Source: Thioclava sp. GXIMD2076 (lineage in GTDB: Bacteria; Pseudomonadota; Alphaproteobacteria; Rhodobacterales; Rhodobacteraceae). From it: a DNA stretch of 64,000 nucleotides. The stretch covers positions 626,001-690,000 of the forward strand of contig NZ_CP149933.1 of assembly GCF_037949795.1 (NCBI RefSeq), in the 5' to 3' direction. Each line of letters opens with the position of its first letter. Positions within the stretch are counted from its first letter, which is position 1. Below, piece by piece: positions 1 to 8,890 of this stretch. The position numbers and the translations under genes are program-made. Under the pieces are notes generated by a model. That model was not told the origin of the DNA. It did no database searches and saw nothing but the letters and a program-made list of their open reading frames with translations.

Positions 1-10
1 CGCGCTGTAA
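1..10 (+). CDS. 3' end of an upstream gene, probably the TRAP small permease (DctQ)
   Basis: Only the last two codons and a TAA stop at 8-10 are inside the window. In TRAP operons the small DctQ permease usually lies directly before the large DctM permease, which starts 11 nt after this stop. The identity is inferred from that arrangement and not from sequence. Confidence 0.4.
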
Positions 11-21
11 CGAGGCCCCCT

Positions 22-1329
22 ATGAGCAATCTTGATATCGGTATTATCGGGACCGTCGTCGCGCTGGTTCTTATCGCGGTGCGCGTACCCATCGGCCTTG
101 CGCTTGGGCTGGTCTCCATTGTGGGCATCTCGCAGATGTTCAACATGAATGTAGCTTGGGGCATGATCTCGGCAACGCCATTCGACTACGTCGGCCAGTG
201 GGAACTTTCTGCCGCGCCCATGTTCCTGCTCATGGGCTTCATCTGTTCCTCGACCGATATGACGCGCGGGCTGTTCATGTCGCTCAGGCTCTATCTGTCG
301 CGACTGCCCGGTGGTCTGGCGATCACCTCGGTAGGGGCTTGTGCGTTCTTTGCTGCGGCATCGGGTTCGTCAGTTGCCACCGCCTCGGCAATGTCGCGTA
401 TGGCCGTGCCGGAGATGCTGAAACAGGGCTATGACCGCGGACTTGCCACCGGTACGATTGCGGCCTCGGGGACGCTGGGGTCGCTGATCCCGCCCTCGGT
501 GCTGCTGATCCTTTACGGCGTCTATGCACAGGTCTCGGTGGGACAACTGTTCATGGCGGGCTTCATCCCCGGCATCCTTTCGGCGCTGGTCTATATGGCG
601 ATGATCATCACCCGCGTGAAACTGAACCCCGCGCTTGCAGGTATTGCGCCGCCGCCGCCCACAAATGAGGAACGCCGCGAGGCGCTGCGTGATGTCTGGC
701 CGCTTCCCACGCTGATCCTGCTGGTGCTCGGCGGCATCTTCTCCGGCGCATTCTCTCCTACCGAAGCGGGTGCCCTTGGTGCCTTCTTCGCCGCGATCAT
801 CGGGGCCGTGCGCCGCAAGCTGACATGGAAAGCGACCGTCGAGGCCGTGACCCAAGCAGTGATCTCTACCGGATCGATCTTTATCATCCTGATCGGATCG
901 CTGTTCTTCACGCGTTTCCTTGCGCTTTCGGGCCTGCCCACGGCGTTTTCCAACGCAATCCTTTCGGTATCCGACCAGACGTGGTGGATCCTGTTGGCAG
1001 TGGCGGTGATCTATCTGGTGCTGGGGATGCTTATCGACTCGATCGGGCTGTTGCTGCTTACACTGCCCATTCTGGTGCCTCTGGTGCAGACCACGGGGAT
1101 CGACGCAATCTGGTTCGGTATCATCGTGGTAAAGCTGCTGGAAATCGGGCTGGTAACGCCGCCTATCGGGCTGAATGTCTATATGATCAACGGGGCACTC
1201 AATAATCAGGTGACTCTGCCCGAGATTTTCAAGGGCGTATGGTGGTTCATCATGATGGATATCTGCACGCTCATACTGCTCATCCTCTTCCCCGCCCTTA
1301 GCCTCTGGCTACCTTCTCTGGCTTACTGA
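22..1329 (+). CDS. dctM: TRAP transporter large permease (DctM family)
   Basis: A 435-residue, almost entirely hydrophobic protein of the usual DctM length (about 425-440). It has the repeated Gly/Pro-rich membrane segments of the family, including SGSSVATASAMSRM near residues 115-130, GTLGSLIPPS near 152-161 and the C-terminal VTPPIGLNVYMINGA. It would be the sodium-driven inner-membrane channel subunit that takes solute, often a carboxylate, from a periplasmic DctP protein. A GAGG ribosome site precedes the ATG. The DctP and DctQ genes should lie left of the window, so the substrate cannot be told. The SDR gene follows after 2 nt and is likely co-transcribed. Confidence 0.9.
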   Translation: MSNLDIGIIGTVVALVLIAVRVPIGLALGLVSIVGISQMFNMNVAWGMISATPFDYVGQWELSAAPMFLLMGFICSSTDMTRGLFMSLRLYLSRLPGGLAITSVGACAFFAAASGSSVATASAMSRMAVPEMLKQGYDRGLATGTIAASGTLGSLIPPSVLLILYGVYAQVSVGQLFMAGFIPGILSALVYMAMIITRVKLNPALAGIAPPPPTNEERREALRDVWPLPTLILLVLGGIFSGAFSPTEAGALGAFFAAIIGAVRRKLTWKATVEAVTQAVISTGSIFIILIGSLFFTRFLALSGLPTAFSNAILSVSDQTWWILLAVAVIYLVLGMLIDSIGLLLLTLPILVPLVQTTGIDAIWFGIIVVKLLEIGLVTPPIGLNVYMINGALNNQVTLPEIFKGVWWFIMMDICTLILLILFPALSLWLPSLAY

Positions 1330-1331
1330 AA

Positions 1332-2048
1332 GTGACGACGATGACTGACAGACCAACAATGATGCTCACCGGCGGCTCGCGCGGAATTGGTGCCGATATC
1401 GCGCGCGCCGCCCAAGCCGCAGGTTGGCATATCTGCCTTGGGCTGCGTAATCCGACAGCCATTCCTGAGGGGCTTTCCTCCGACCATCTCGACAGTTTCG
1501 TCTATGACGCAACCGACCGCGCGGCAGAAGCAGAATGGGCCCAAGCCGTCATCGAACGGCATGGCCGCATTGATGCAATTGTCGCGAGTGCAGGTCTTTT
1601 CACGGCCGAAAACATCGTCGAGGCCTCCGAGGAAGAGGTCGATCTTCTGCTTGAGGTCAATCTGCGGGCGCCACGCCGCCTCGCTATGGCCGCATGGCCA
1701 GCGCTGCAACGCTCGGGACGCGGGCGTGTGGTGATCCTCGGCTCGCTTTCGGGGAAAAGGGTCGCATCAGCGGGATCCGGACTCTACTCGGTCAGCAAAT
1801 TCGCGGCGGTCGGGCTGGCCCATGCCCTCCGTTATGAAGGCTGGGATGCTGGTATCCGTGCCACCGCTATCTGCCCTGGGCTTGTCGCGACAGATATGGG
1901 CGAAACCGCCGCCAAGGGAGCACGCCCCACCGCCGAAATGACCCAACCCGAGGAAGTAGCGCACCTTGTGATGGAGGCCATCGGTCTTTCCAATACCGCT
2001 TCGGTGCCCGAAATCCATATCAATTGCCGGACAGACGGAATCTTCTAG
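1332..2048 (+). CDS. SDR-family oxidoreductase
   Basis: A 238-residue classical short-chain dehydrogenase. It shows the TGGSRGIG dinucleotide loop near residues 13-20, an ASAG core motif in place of the usual NNAG, and the catalytic YSVSK with an upstream Ser in the SLSG segment. It probably reduces or oxidises a carbonyl/hydroxyl on a compound brought in by the TRAP system, because it starts 2 nt after the permease stop. A GTG at 1332 is used here; an in-frame ATG at 1341 is equally possible. No specific substrate can be assigned. Confidence 0.85.
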   Translation: MTTMTDRPTMMLTGGSRGIGADIARAAQAAGWHICLGLRNPTAIPEGLSSDHLDSFVYDATDRAAEAEWAQAVIERHGRIDAIVASAGLFTAENIVEASEEEVDLLLEVNLRAPRRLAMAAWPALQRSGRGRVVILGSLSGKRVASAGSGLYSVSKFAAVGLAHALRYEGWDAGIRATAICPGLVATDMGETAAKGARPTAEMTQPEEVAHLVMEAIGLSNTASVPEIHINCRTDGIF

Positions 2049-2098
2049 CAGTTTTTGTCTGCGGTCATGCAACCTAGGGTGGCTTAGTCTAGCGCCGC

Positions 2099-2165
2099 TG
2101 GTCTTTTCCCGCTGAATTGGTCCATCTTTTGGGATAGCTTAGCCCATATGATGGCGAACGACTTA
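2099..2165 (+). repeat. left-end remnant of IS-A (IS3 family)
   Basis: This stretch resembles the left end of the IS3-family element that starts at 2561: a TGGTCTT terminus, then a GGTCCATCTTTTGGGATAG-type segment and the A-rich leader before orfA. No orfA follows; the sequence runs directly into the end of a different element at 2171. It is an old, truncated insertion end. Confidence 0.65.
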
Positions 2166-2170
2166 GTGAG

Positions 2171-2560
2171 GTGGTCCCCATTTTTTGGACAGTTTTTCGG
2201 CGGCGCTAAGCTTGCCTGTTGATCATGCTGCCGCCTTCAGATCGAGACCTTGATGAGCCGCGAAGCGTGTTCTGCCACCGAGTGTCGAATGGGGGCGCTT
2301 GGTGTTGTAGAAGGTCATCCACTTCCCGATACCGTGCCGGGCTGCGGTGCCGGTTTCAAACGCGTTGAGATAGACGCATCCGTATTTCAGCGACCGCCAG
2401 AGCCGTTCGATCATCACGTTATCCATCCACCGGCCTCGCCCGTCCATCGATATCTTCACAGTGGCGTCTGACAGGATCTTCGTGAAGCGCGGGCTTGTGA
2501 ACTGACTGCCCTAGTCTGTGTTGAATATCTCAGGTTTTCCATGCCGTTGCATGGCCTGTT
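2171..2560 (-). pseudogene. 3' fragment of an IS3-family transposase (IS-B)
   Basis: On the minus strand the sequence encodes the C-terminal end of an IS3-type OrfB: DGRGRWMDNVMIERLWRSL, then a WMTFYNTKRPHSTLGGRT end (stop at 2223). Upstream the frame reads DTD-stop-GSQF, so a TAG replaces the Gln codon of the DQGSQF motif at about 2510. The 2171-2260 end matches 62273-62360 closely, so a second, longer copy of the same element lies at the right side of the window. The left part is cut off by IS-A copy 1. Confidence 0.8.
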
Positions 2561-2628
2561 TGGTCTTGCCCCACTGAAGTGGTCCACCTTTTGGGATAGT
2601 TTATCCCGTATGATGGAGGACTACTTAG

Positions 2629-2949
2629 ATGGCAGGCAAACGCGAGAAGCCGGAAGATATTGTAATGAAGCTGCGTCAGGTTGAGGTCTGTGCCAAGGTC
2701 AAGGCGCGAAACTGGCAGATGCGGTTCGCCAGATTGGCGGTGAGGCATGTGCCCGCCACTGGTTCGAGGGCCATGCCGAACCAACAAACCTACTACCGCT
2801 GGCGGCGTGAGTTTGGCGGGATGGACCGCGATCAGCTCAAGCGACTGAAGGAACTCGAGAAAGAGAATACGCGGCTCAGGCGCGCCGTGTCGGAGCTGAC
2901 ACTCAACAAGCTGATCCTGACGGAAGCCGCAAAGATGAGGGGCGTGTAG
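2629..2949 (+). pseudogene. IS-A orfA remnant (copy 1)
   Basis: A 106-residue relic of the helix-turn-helix protein of IS3-family elements. The start (MAGKREKPEDIVMKLRQVE) and the end (TYYRWRREFGGM, QLKRLKELEKENTRLRRA) are recognisable. The middle (residues about 25-48) is out of register with the family, so two compensating frameshifts are likely. It is identical in plan to the orfA of copy 3. Confidence 0.75.
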
Positions 2950-2979
2950 CAAACCCTCCAGTGGAGGGTTTGTAGCCCC

Positions 2980-3850
2980 GAACGCGAAGGCCTTCTAAGC
3001 CCTTCGCGCCGCCGCCAATGCATTGACCACGTTCGGCAGGAACTGGGTGTTTCCGAACGCCGCGCCTGCCGGGCGCTTGGGCAGCACCGGTCGACCCAAC
3101 GCAAGATCCCGCTCGGTCGTCAGGACGAAGCCCTGCTGTCCGCTGACATCATTGAACTGGCACGCCAATACGGGCGATATGGCTATCGCCAGATCACCGG
3201 CTTGCTGCACCAGGCGGGATGGTGTGTGAACCACAAGCGGGTCGAGCGGATTTGGCGGCGCGAAGGGCTTAAAGTCCCGCAAAAGCAGAAGAAACGTGGA
3301 CGGCTCTGGCTGGCGGATGGCTCTTGCGTCCGGCTGCGGGCGGAGCGTCCGAACCATGTCTGGTTCTATGATTTCGTCCAAGACAAGACTGCGGACGGGC
3401 GAGCCTACCGCATACTCAACATTGTCGATGAATTCACCTAGGGACGGTGCTTGTGATCCGCGTCAAACGCAAGCTCAACTCGGTCGACGTCATCGACGCG
3501 CTGACCGATCTGTTCATCCTTCGCGGTCCGCCCGGGTTTATCAGGTCAGATAACGGCCCCGAATTCATCGCGACCAAGCTGCGCAACTGGATCGACGCGG
3601 TCGGGACTAAAACGGCCTATATCGAGCCGGGGTCACCCTGGGAGAACGGCTACGTGGAGAGCTTCAATGCCAGGCTTCGTGACGAATTACTGGATGGGGA
3701 GGTGTTTTATTCGGCTCAAGAGAAGCCCAGATCCTGATCGAACGCTGGCGCCAGCATTACAACACGCTGCGCCCGCATAGCTCTTTGGGATATCGCCCAC
3801 CAGCACCCGAAAGTATCGTGCCCGTAGACCAAAGGCCCACGATGCACTAA
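2980..3850 (+). pseudogene. IS-A orfB transposase, frameshifted (copy 1)
   Basis: The DDE integrase-type transposase is split over frames. The N-terminal part (VSERRACRALGQHRSTQRK region, then GYRQITGLLHQAG) runs to a TAG after VDEFT at 3439-3441. The core continues in another frame (VIRVKRKLNSVDVIDAL, RSDNGPEF, YIEPGSPWENGYVESF) until a second frameshift near 3715. The tail HYNTLRPHSSLGYRPPAPES lies in the third frame. It is not expected to make active transposase. Confidence 0.8.
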
Positions 3851-3884
3851 TTTTTAAACTGGACCACTCAAGTGGGGCAGACCA

Positions 3885-3959
3885 GAACAACGACAATATA
3901 TTCTACCTCATCGTATTATATTACGAGGATCTATTCAGGGTTTGGTCGGCAAAACCTAA
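3885..3959 (+). pseudogene. C-terminal remnant of a LacI-family regulator gene
   Basis: Twenty-four codons and a TAA read EQRQYILPHRIILRGSIQ then GLVGKT. The C-terminus of the LacI regulator encoded at 52335-53396 is EQRQYILPHRIILRGSSQ then VLAGKT. The homology starts exactly at the outer edge of IS-A copy 1 and continues past the stop codon to about 4032, where both loci carry an IS-A right-end remnant. This is therefore the tail of a duplicated copy of that locus, with the rest lost or displaced by the insertion. Confidence 0.9.
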
Positions 3960-3987
3960 GGGACTGCGCCTTTCGACGCTCGGCCGA

Positions 3988-4032
3988 CGATGCACCAATG
4001 TTCAAACCAGACCACTTGAGTAGGGCAGACCA
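3988..4032 (+). repeat. solo IS-A right-end remnant
   Basis: About 45 bp resemble the last bases of IS-A, from the final orfB codons to the inverted repeat: GATGCACCAATGTTCAAACC then AGACCACTTGAGTAGGGCAGACCA. There is no IS body on its left. The counterpart at 52263-52310 sits in the same place relative to the LacI stop codon. Confidence 0.75.
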
Positions 4033-4135
4033 CTTGAACTCCCTCTGAAGGAGGCCATTAGCGCTCCGGGTTGACGGTTCTGCACTATATCAGCGGAATT
4101 CATCGTCAATTTTCGACCAAACCGCTGCAACCAAA

Positions 4136-4170
4136 ATCAACCAAAACTATAAACGGCTATTTTGGTTGAC
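4136..4170. promoter_or_regulatory. operator of the catabolic-island GntR regulon (amidase promoter)
   Basis: Inverted half-sites ATCAACCAAAA (4136-4146) and TTTTGGTTGAC (4160-4170) are separated by 13 nt, 50 nt before the first amidase start. A further CAACCAAAA-like half-site lies just upstream at about 4128-4136. The same half-sites occur at 8868, 9016, 18771 and 18908, before the other units of the island. Confidence 0.75.
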
Positions 4171-4219
4171 CGCTATACAGGAAGTTGCAAGTTCTGGGAT
4201 GAACAGTCTGGAGATCACG

Positions 4220-5677
4220 ATGCCCGAAGTGCTGCGCCCCATATTTCCCGATGCGACCGAAATGGCGCGGCAGGTCCGCAATGGTGACGTCTCGCCAGAG
4301 ACGTTTGATCGGCGCGCCCGCCAGCGGCTAACGCAGGTTGACGGACAGCTGAATGCGATGGTCCATATGATCGACGCGCAGCCCAATCCCTCGGCCATCG
4401 GTCCTTTCGCCGGGGTGCCCCTGCCGCTGAAAAACATCGGGATCGCCGTCGAAGGCTCGCAGATGAGCCTCGGCTCTAAACTGTTCGAAACGATGGTCTG
4501 CACTGCCGATAATACTCTGGCGGCGCGTCTCAGGAAAGCCGGTTTCCTGTTTATGGGCCGGACCAACACCCCGGAACTGGCCCTATCTTTCACCTCTGAA
4601 TCCGCCCTGCATGGTCCCTGCCGTAACCCGTGGGATTTGGGCCGCACCGCAGGCGGGTCTTCGGGCGGGTCGGCCGCATTGGTGGCCGCGCGGGTCGTGC
4701 CTTTGGCGCAAAGCTCGGACGGGGCAGGCTCAACCCGCGTGCCTGCGGCCCATTGCGGCGTGTTCGGTTTCAAACCCAGCCGGATGCGCAATCCGGTGGG
4801 CCCGACCCATGCCGAAAGCGTAGCGGGCATGTCCACGCCGCACGCAATTTCGGTCTCGGTGCGCGACAATGCGCGGATGCTGGATGTCAGCCACGGCGCC
4901 GACATTGGCGACCCCTATGCTGCGCCCCCGATAAGCGAAAGCTTCGAGGCCGCTATGAACCGCCCCCTTGGTCGGTTGCGCATCGGGCTGCAAGTCACGC
5001 CGCCAGAAGGGCATCACTTTGACCCCGAATGCACTGCTGCAGCCCGCTATGCCGCAGATCTACTACGAGATCTTGGCCATGAGGTCGTCGAACTGACCCC
5101 GCACTATGACAATGCCGCGCTCAAACGGGCTTGGCGGGTCATTGGCGGGGTCTCCTGTGCGCAATCGGTCGATCAGGTCGCTCGGGCCAAAGGCATTGCT
5201 GATCCGGATGCGCTGCTTGAGCCGGTCAACGCCGAATGGATCGCCGAAGGCCGCAGGACCAGTGGCGTGGCCTACCTTGAGGCCGTGCAGGTCCTGCACC
5301 GGACCAGCCGCGATATGGGTGCCTATTTCCAGCAGGTGGATGCCTATCTCTCGCCGACAACCGCCCAGATCGCACCGCAGATCGGCTATCTTGCCGGCGC
5401 AGGGATGGGGCTTGATGCTTTCTATGACCGCTTCTGGGCCCATGCGCCGCTGACGGCGGTGTTCAACGCCTCGGGCTGTCCGGCGATGAATGTGCCGCTT
5501 TACTGGACCAAGGATAATCTGCCCGTCGGATGCCAGATCGGCGCGGCTTTTGGCGCAGACGGGCTTTTGTTCCAGATTGCGGCACAGCTGGAAAAGGCCG
5601 CGCCTTGGGCGCACCGCCTCCCGCCTATGGCCAAAGAGATGCTGAGCGGCGAAACCTTTGCCGAGGCTGCCAGATGA
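4220..5677 (+). CDS. amidase-signature family hydrolase 1
   Basis: A 485-residue amidase-signature enzyme that would hydrolyse a C-N amide bond in the cytoplasm. The Ser-cis-Ser-Lys triad is visible: Lys71 in PLPLKNIG, Ser147 in GGSSGGS and the nucleophile Ser171 in DGAGSTRVPA. The ATG at 4220 has GGAG 7 nt upstream and is preferred over upstream TTG or ATG starts at 4166 and 4199. The stop overlaps the next amidase start (ATGA). It lies behind a GntR-regulon operator shared with the NicX/NicF and monooxygenase units. One candidate role, by inference only, is an amide or formamide hydrolysis step of that pathway, since no NicD-type deformylase is seen. Confidence 0.88.
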   Translation: MPEVLRPIFPDATEMARQVRNGDVSPETFDRRARQRLTQVDGQLNAMVHMIDAQPNPSAIGPFAGVPLPLKNIGIAVEGSQMSLGSKLFETMVCTADNTLAARLRKAGFLFMGRTNTPELALSFTSESALHGPCRNPWDLGRTAGGSSGGSAALVAARVVPLAQSSDGAGSTRVPAAHCGVFGFKPSRMRNPVGPTHAESVAGMSTPHAISVSVRDNARMLDVSHGADIGDPYAAPPISESFEAAMNRPLGRLRIGLQVTPPEGHHFDPECTAAARYAADLLRDLGHEVVELTPHYDNAALKRAWRVIGGVSCAQSVDQVARAKGIADPDALLEPVNAEWIAEGRRTSGVAYLEAVQVLHRTSRDMGAYFQQVDAYLSPTTAQIAPQIGYLAGAGMGLDAFYDRFWAHAPLTAVFNASGCPAMNVPLYWTKDNLPVGCQIGAAFGADGLLFQIAAQLEKAAPWAHRLPPMAKEMLSGETFAEAAR

Positions 5678-6996
5678 CACCTCCCCCCCTACGGAGCATC
5701 GACCCGCAATGGATGACGGCGACCCAGATCTCGCACGCCGTCCAGTCAGGCGCAATAACCGCCCGCGCAGTGACCGAGGTCTTTCTGGATCGCGCCAGTC
5801 AGATGGAGCCGGAAATTGCAGCCTTTGCCCATCTGGCGCCCGAGGTTGCGCGCGCCGCCGCCGACCGTATCGATGCACAGCCGCACAAAGGCCCCTTGGC
5901 CGGGGTCCCCTTGGGGATCAAGGATGTCTTTGACACCGCCGATATCCCCACGGCCTATGGGTCCGCCGCTTATGCAGGTCACCAACCCCGCGCCGATGCC
6001 TCTGCCGTCCATCTTGCGCGGCGCGCGGGCGCGGTTGCCTTGGGCAAGACCGTGACAACCGAATTTGCCACCATGTCGCCCGGTCCGACGCGTAACCCGC
6101 ATCATCTGGCCCATACGCCCGGCGGGTCATCCTCGGGCTCTGCGGCAGCACTAGCGGCAGGCAGTTGCCTTTTGGCCTTTGGCACCCAGACCTCGGGATC
6201 GACGATCCGCCCTGCTGCCTATTGCGGGGTGGTGGGCGTCAAGCTTGGGCCACGCAGGATCGACCGCACAGGCGTCAAACCCTTGGCGGAAAGCCTCGAT
6301 GTTGTGGGAATAATGGCGCGCAATACATCTGATGCCGCGCTATTTGCCGCCACCTGTGCCCGCAGGCCGGATTGGCTGATCCCCATCGACAATCGCGTGC
6401 GATATGCGCTTTTCCTACCCGATCAGCCGAGAGAAACGATCTGTGACCGCTATGCGGCGGCACTGGAAGACACGGCCTCTACCCTTGGGGCTGTCCCTCA
6501 CAAACAGCCCGGCTGGTGGGCGGATCTCGGGGCCGCGCAGGAGGCGGTATTCGCTTGGGAAGCCTCTGCCGCTTTGGCCTATGAGCGCGACCGCCTGAGC
6601 GACCAGCTCACCCCGATCACCCGCGATTTTACCGCCCGTCATCAGAAGATCGCCAATGCACAGGCCTATCAGGACGGCCTAATACGGCGCGATCAGGCAC
6701 TAGAGGATCTCGAGGCGCTATTTGGCACTGCCGATCTGTTGCTCACGCCTTCAGCCCCCTCTGCCGCCCCCGAAGGGATAAGGTCCACAGGCCCTGCCGA
6801 TTACAATATCCGCTGGACGCTCCTCGGGCTGCCAAGCCTCAGCCTGCCCATAGGCTTTGACCGGAACGGGTTACCCTTCGGCATGCAACTGGTGGCGCGC
6901 CCCGGACAGGACCACCTGCTGTTACAAGCAGCGATCCGTATTGAGACAGAGCTGACGGCAAAGGGCCTGCGCCCTGCTCTCGCCCTGCAAAGCTGA
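5674..6996 (+). CDS. amidase-signature family hydrolase 2
   Basis: A 440-residue second amidase-signature protein, translationally coupled to the first through an ATGA overlap. The triad residues are Lys83 (GVPLGIKDV), Ser152 (TPGGSSSGS) and Ser176 (TSGSTIRPA). It differs enough from its neighbour in sequence that a recent tandem duplication is unlikely; the two may form a pair with different substrates or a heteromer. The cellular location is cytoplasmic, as no signal peptide is seen. The substrate is unknown. Confidence 0.87.
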   Translation: MTPPPLRSIDPQWMTATQISHAVQSGAITARAVTEVFLDRASQMEPEIAAFAHLAPEVARAAADRIDAQPHKGPLAGVPLGIKDVFDTADIPTAYGSAAYAGHQPRADASAVHLARRAGAVALGKTVTTEFATMSPGPTRNPHHLAHTPGGSSSGSAAALAAGSCLLAFGTQTSGSTIRPAAYCGVVGVKLGPRRIDRTGVKPLAESLDVVGIMARNTSDAALFAATCARRPDWLIPIDNRVRYALFLPDQPRETICDRYAAALEDTASTLGAVPHKQPGWWADLGAAQEAVFAWEASAALAYERDRLSDQLTPITRDFTARHQKIANAQAYQDGLIRRDQALEDLEALFGTADLLLTPSAPSAAPEGIRSTGPADYNIRWTLLGLPSLSLPIGFDRNGLPFGMQLVARPGQDHLLLQAAIRIETELTAKGLRPALALQS

Positions 6997-7010
6997 AGCG
7001 AGACCCTGAT

Positions 7011-8123
7011 TTGAGACCTGTTCTTCGCGATTTCACCGATGCTCCAAAGGCCCTGCGTCATCTGGCACTGCTGCTCGTCTTCGGGGCGCTCGCTGTGGGA
7101 GGACTGGCATGGGCAAAGTTTCCGGCGGCCTTACTACTGGGGCCTGTCTTGGTTGCGACGATGCTTGGCCTCAGAGGCACCCCTTTACGCGTGCCGAATA
7201 GCTGGCACGAGATAGCGCAAGGCGTGGCGGGATGCATGATTGCGCATTACCTGACGCCCGAGATCCTTATGCGCGCGGTGTCGCTCTGGCCGTTTGTCGC
7301 GCTTTTCGCTGCGATGACATTGGTTCTGGCCTGCCTGGTCGGGCTGGTATTGGGACTATGCACCAAGGTTGGTAAAGAAGAGGCAATCTGGGGTTTCCTG
7401 CCCGGCATGGCAGGGGCGGTCATCGCCATGAGTTCGGAGCGCGGGCTCGACAGCCGGATCGTGGCCTTTATCCAGATCATCCGGCTTATGACTGTCATTC
7501 TTGTGATGTCCATCGTGTCGCGTCTGCTTATTGACGACACAAGCGGCATAGCAGCCGCGACCAATGGCGCGGCCCATTATGGCGTATTGCTGACGCTCTT
7601 TCTGGCTACGACTGGGCCGCTTGCGGCGCGATATGCGCCCATTCCTGCGGCAGCGACCATGGTGCCACTGGTCCTCGCCTCTATCTTGCAAGGGGGCGGC
7701 TGGGTCGATCTGGCACTCCCCCCTTGGCTGCTGATCGGAGCATATTTTCTGCTGGGCACACAGGTGGGGCTGCGCTTTTCACCCGATACGCTGCGCACCG
7801 CCGTTAAGATTTTCTGGCCCGTCGCGCTGTTTTCCTTCGGGCTTATGGGGCTTTGTGCGGTATCGGGCATAATCCTTGCCCGCATTGCCGGAGAAACCGT
7901 TCTTACCGGCATTCTGGCGACCGTGCCGGGATCGATCGAAACCATCGCCATTATCGCGGTCAATGCCAATGCAAACCTGTCTTTCATCATGACGATGCAG
8001 GTGGTGCGCCTTTTTGCGGTCGTACTGGCGGGGCCGCCATTGGCGCGGGCGCTGAGCCTGAGCATCCGGCAAGGGCTGCGCCGCTCCAACGCGCCCCCAC
8101 AAGACAGCCCGCCTGCGGAATAA
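7011..8123 (+). CDS. AbrB-family membrane protein ('putative ammonia monooxygenase' family)
   Basis: A 370-residue polytopic inner-membrane protein built from two related halves, each with Gly/Pro-rich hairpins (LGPVLVATMLGL near residue 45; GFLPGMAGAVIAMSSE near 128; ATVPGSIETIAIIAVNA near 306). This is the AbrB duplication family (PF05145), often near transporters for small acids. Family names linking it to ammonia oxidation are historical and not supported. The apparent start is TTG at 7011, with a GAAGCGAG-like site upstream. It sits 14 nt behind the amidases, so it may move their substrate or product. Confidence 0.8.
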   Translation: MRPVLRDFTDAPKALRHLALLLVFGALAVGGLAWAKFPAALLLGPVLVATMLGLRGTPLRVPNSWHEIAQGVAGCMIAHYLTPEILMRAVSLWPFVALFAAMTLVLACLVGLVLGLCTKVGKEEAIWGFLPGMAGAVIAMSSERGLDSRIVAFIQIIRLMTVILVMSIVSRLLIDDTSGIAAATNGAAHYGVLLTLFLATTGPLAARYAPIPAAATMVPLVLASILQGGGWVDLALPPWLLIGAYFLLGTQVGLRFSPDTLRTAVKIFWPVALFSFGLMGLCAVSGIILARIAGETVLTGILATVPGSIETIAIIAVNANANLSFIMTMQVVRLFAVVLAGPPLARALSLSIRQGLRRSNAPPQDSPPAE

Positions 8124-8125
8124 AG

Positions 8126-8815
8126 CTAGCGCGTCAGTCCGGCCCCGATCATCAGCTGATGGATCGAGGCCAGATGACGGCGCATACCGCGTTCGGCCGT
8201 ATCCGGATCGCGCCCCGCGATGGCAGCAATGATGGCCCGATGTTCATCGGTGTCGCTATTGGGCCGCAAGTTATGCCCCGAAGCCGCACTCATCCGCACC
8301 TCGCCCTCGATCTGGCGCAGCATATCGTACAGCTCATGCGCCAGCGCATTGCCCGAGGCCTGCGCAATCAGCCGATGAAGATCCCCCGCGCGGTCCTTAC
8401 CGCCCTTGTCGATCTGGTCGGCGATCTTCTTCATCTCGAGGATCATATTCGGCGTCGCCCGCAGCGCGGCCAGACGTGCCAGCGTCGGCTCGATCATCAT
8501 CCGCAGCTCGATCACCTCGATCGGGTTGGTGTTGCGCACGATATCCTTGGCCCCCGCCCGACGGGGTTTGCGTGGGTTGCGCGGACGCGGTTGCGGCGCA
8601 TCGCCTGTATCACGCAGAAAACCCAGAGCAATCCGAAGTTGATGACGCTTGACGCCCAGTTGCTCAGCCAGTTTCCGTTCTGCCGGGAGCCGGCCTGCTT
8701 GGGCCAGCACCTCGCGGATTTGGGCCATAAGCTCCACTTGCGAGGGCGTCGGCTCGGCGCCTGCGGCGGCCTGCGTATCATCCCATTGCCCGCTTTGATG
8801 TTCGTCCTCGTCCAT
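8126..8815 (-). CDS. GntR-family regulator, FadR/FCD subgroup
   Basis: A 229-residue transcription factor. The N-terminal winged helix-turn-helix (RLPAERKLAEQLGVKRHQL, residues about 43-65) is followed by an all-helical FCD ligand domain with the conserved EHRAIIAAI...HL end. Such proteins bind an organic acid or related ligand and release inverted-repeat operators. It converges with the AbrB-like gene (2 nt apart) and diverges from the ABC importer over 366 nt holding two TCAACCA/TGGTTGA palindromes. It is the natural candidate to bind all five such sites in the island and to control itself. Confidence 0.88.
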   Translation of the reverse strand: MDEDEHQSGQWDDTQAAAGAEPTPSQVELMAQIREVLAQAGRLPAERKLAEQLGVKRHQLRIALGFLRDTGDAPQPRPRNPRKPRRAGAKDIVRNTNPIEVIELRMMIEPTLARLAALRATPNMILEMKKIADQIDKGGKDRAGDLHRLIAQASGNALAHELYDMLRQIEGEVRMSAASGHNLRPNSDTDEHRAIIAAIAGRDPDTAERGMRRHLASIHQLMIGAGLTR

Positions 8816-8867
8816 CGCTACCTCGTCCCCCTAAGTTGGTCGATCCTACCATTTAAGACCAAGATTC

Positions 8868-8890
8868 ATCAACCAGCATAGATGGTTGAT
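8868..8890. promoter_or_regulatory. perfect operator palindrome at the GntR gene
   Basis: ATCAACCA (8868-8875), 7 nt, TGGTTGAT (8883-8890): both 8-nt arms match exactly. It lies 53 nt upstream of the GntR start codon and is suited to autoregulation. Confidence 0.8.

Larger units (their letters stand above)
2561..3884 (+). mobile_element. IS-A copy 1, degenerate IS3-family element (IS407-like)
   Basis: A 1.3-kb element with imperfect terminal inverted repeats: left end TGGTCTTGCCCCACTGAAG, right end reading inward TGGTCTGCCCCACTTGAG. It holds orfA and orfB relics. orfA contains the leucine-zipper-like QLKRLKELEKENTRLRRAV. orfB holds an rve/DDE core with GYRQITGLL, NHKRVERIWRREGLKVPQK, RSDNGPEF and WENGYVESFNARLRDEL. 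The orfB frame is broken at 3439 (TAG plus frame change) and again near 3715. The same two lesions occur in the inverted copy at 22252-23577. The right end interrupts a LacI-type gene fragment exactly at 3885. Confidence 0.9.

Noticed and set aside
8153..8881. Plus-strand continuation of the ORF from 7853 over the GntR gene
   Set aside because: Composition is Arg/His-rich and it is antisense to a clear GntR/FCD protein.
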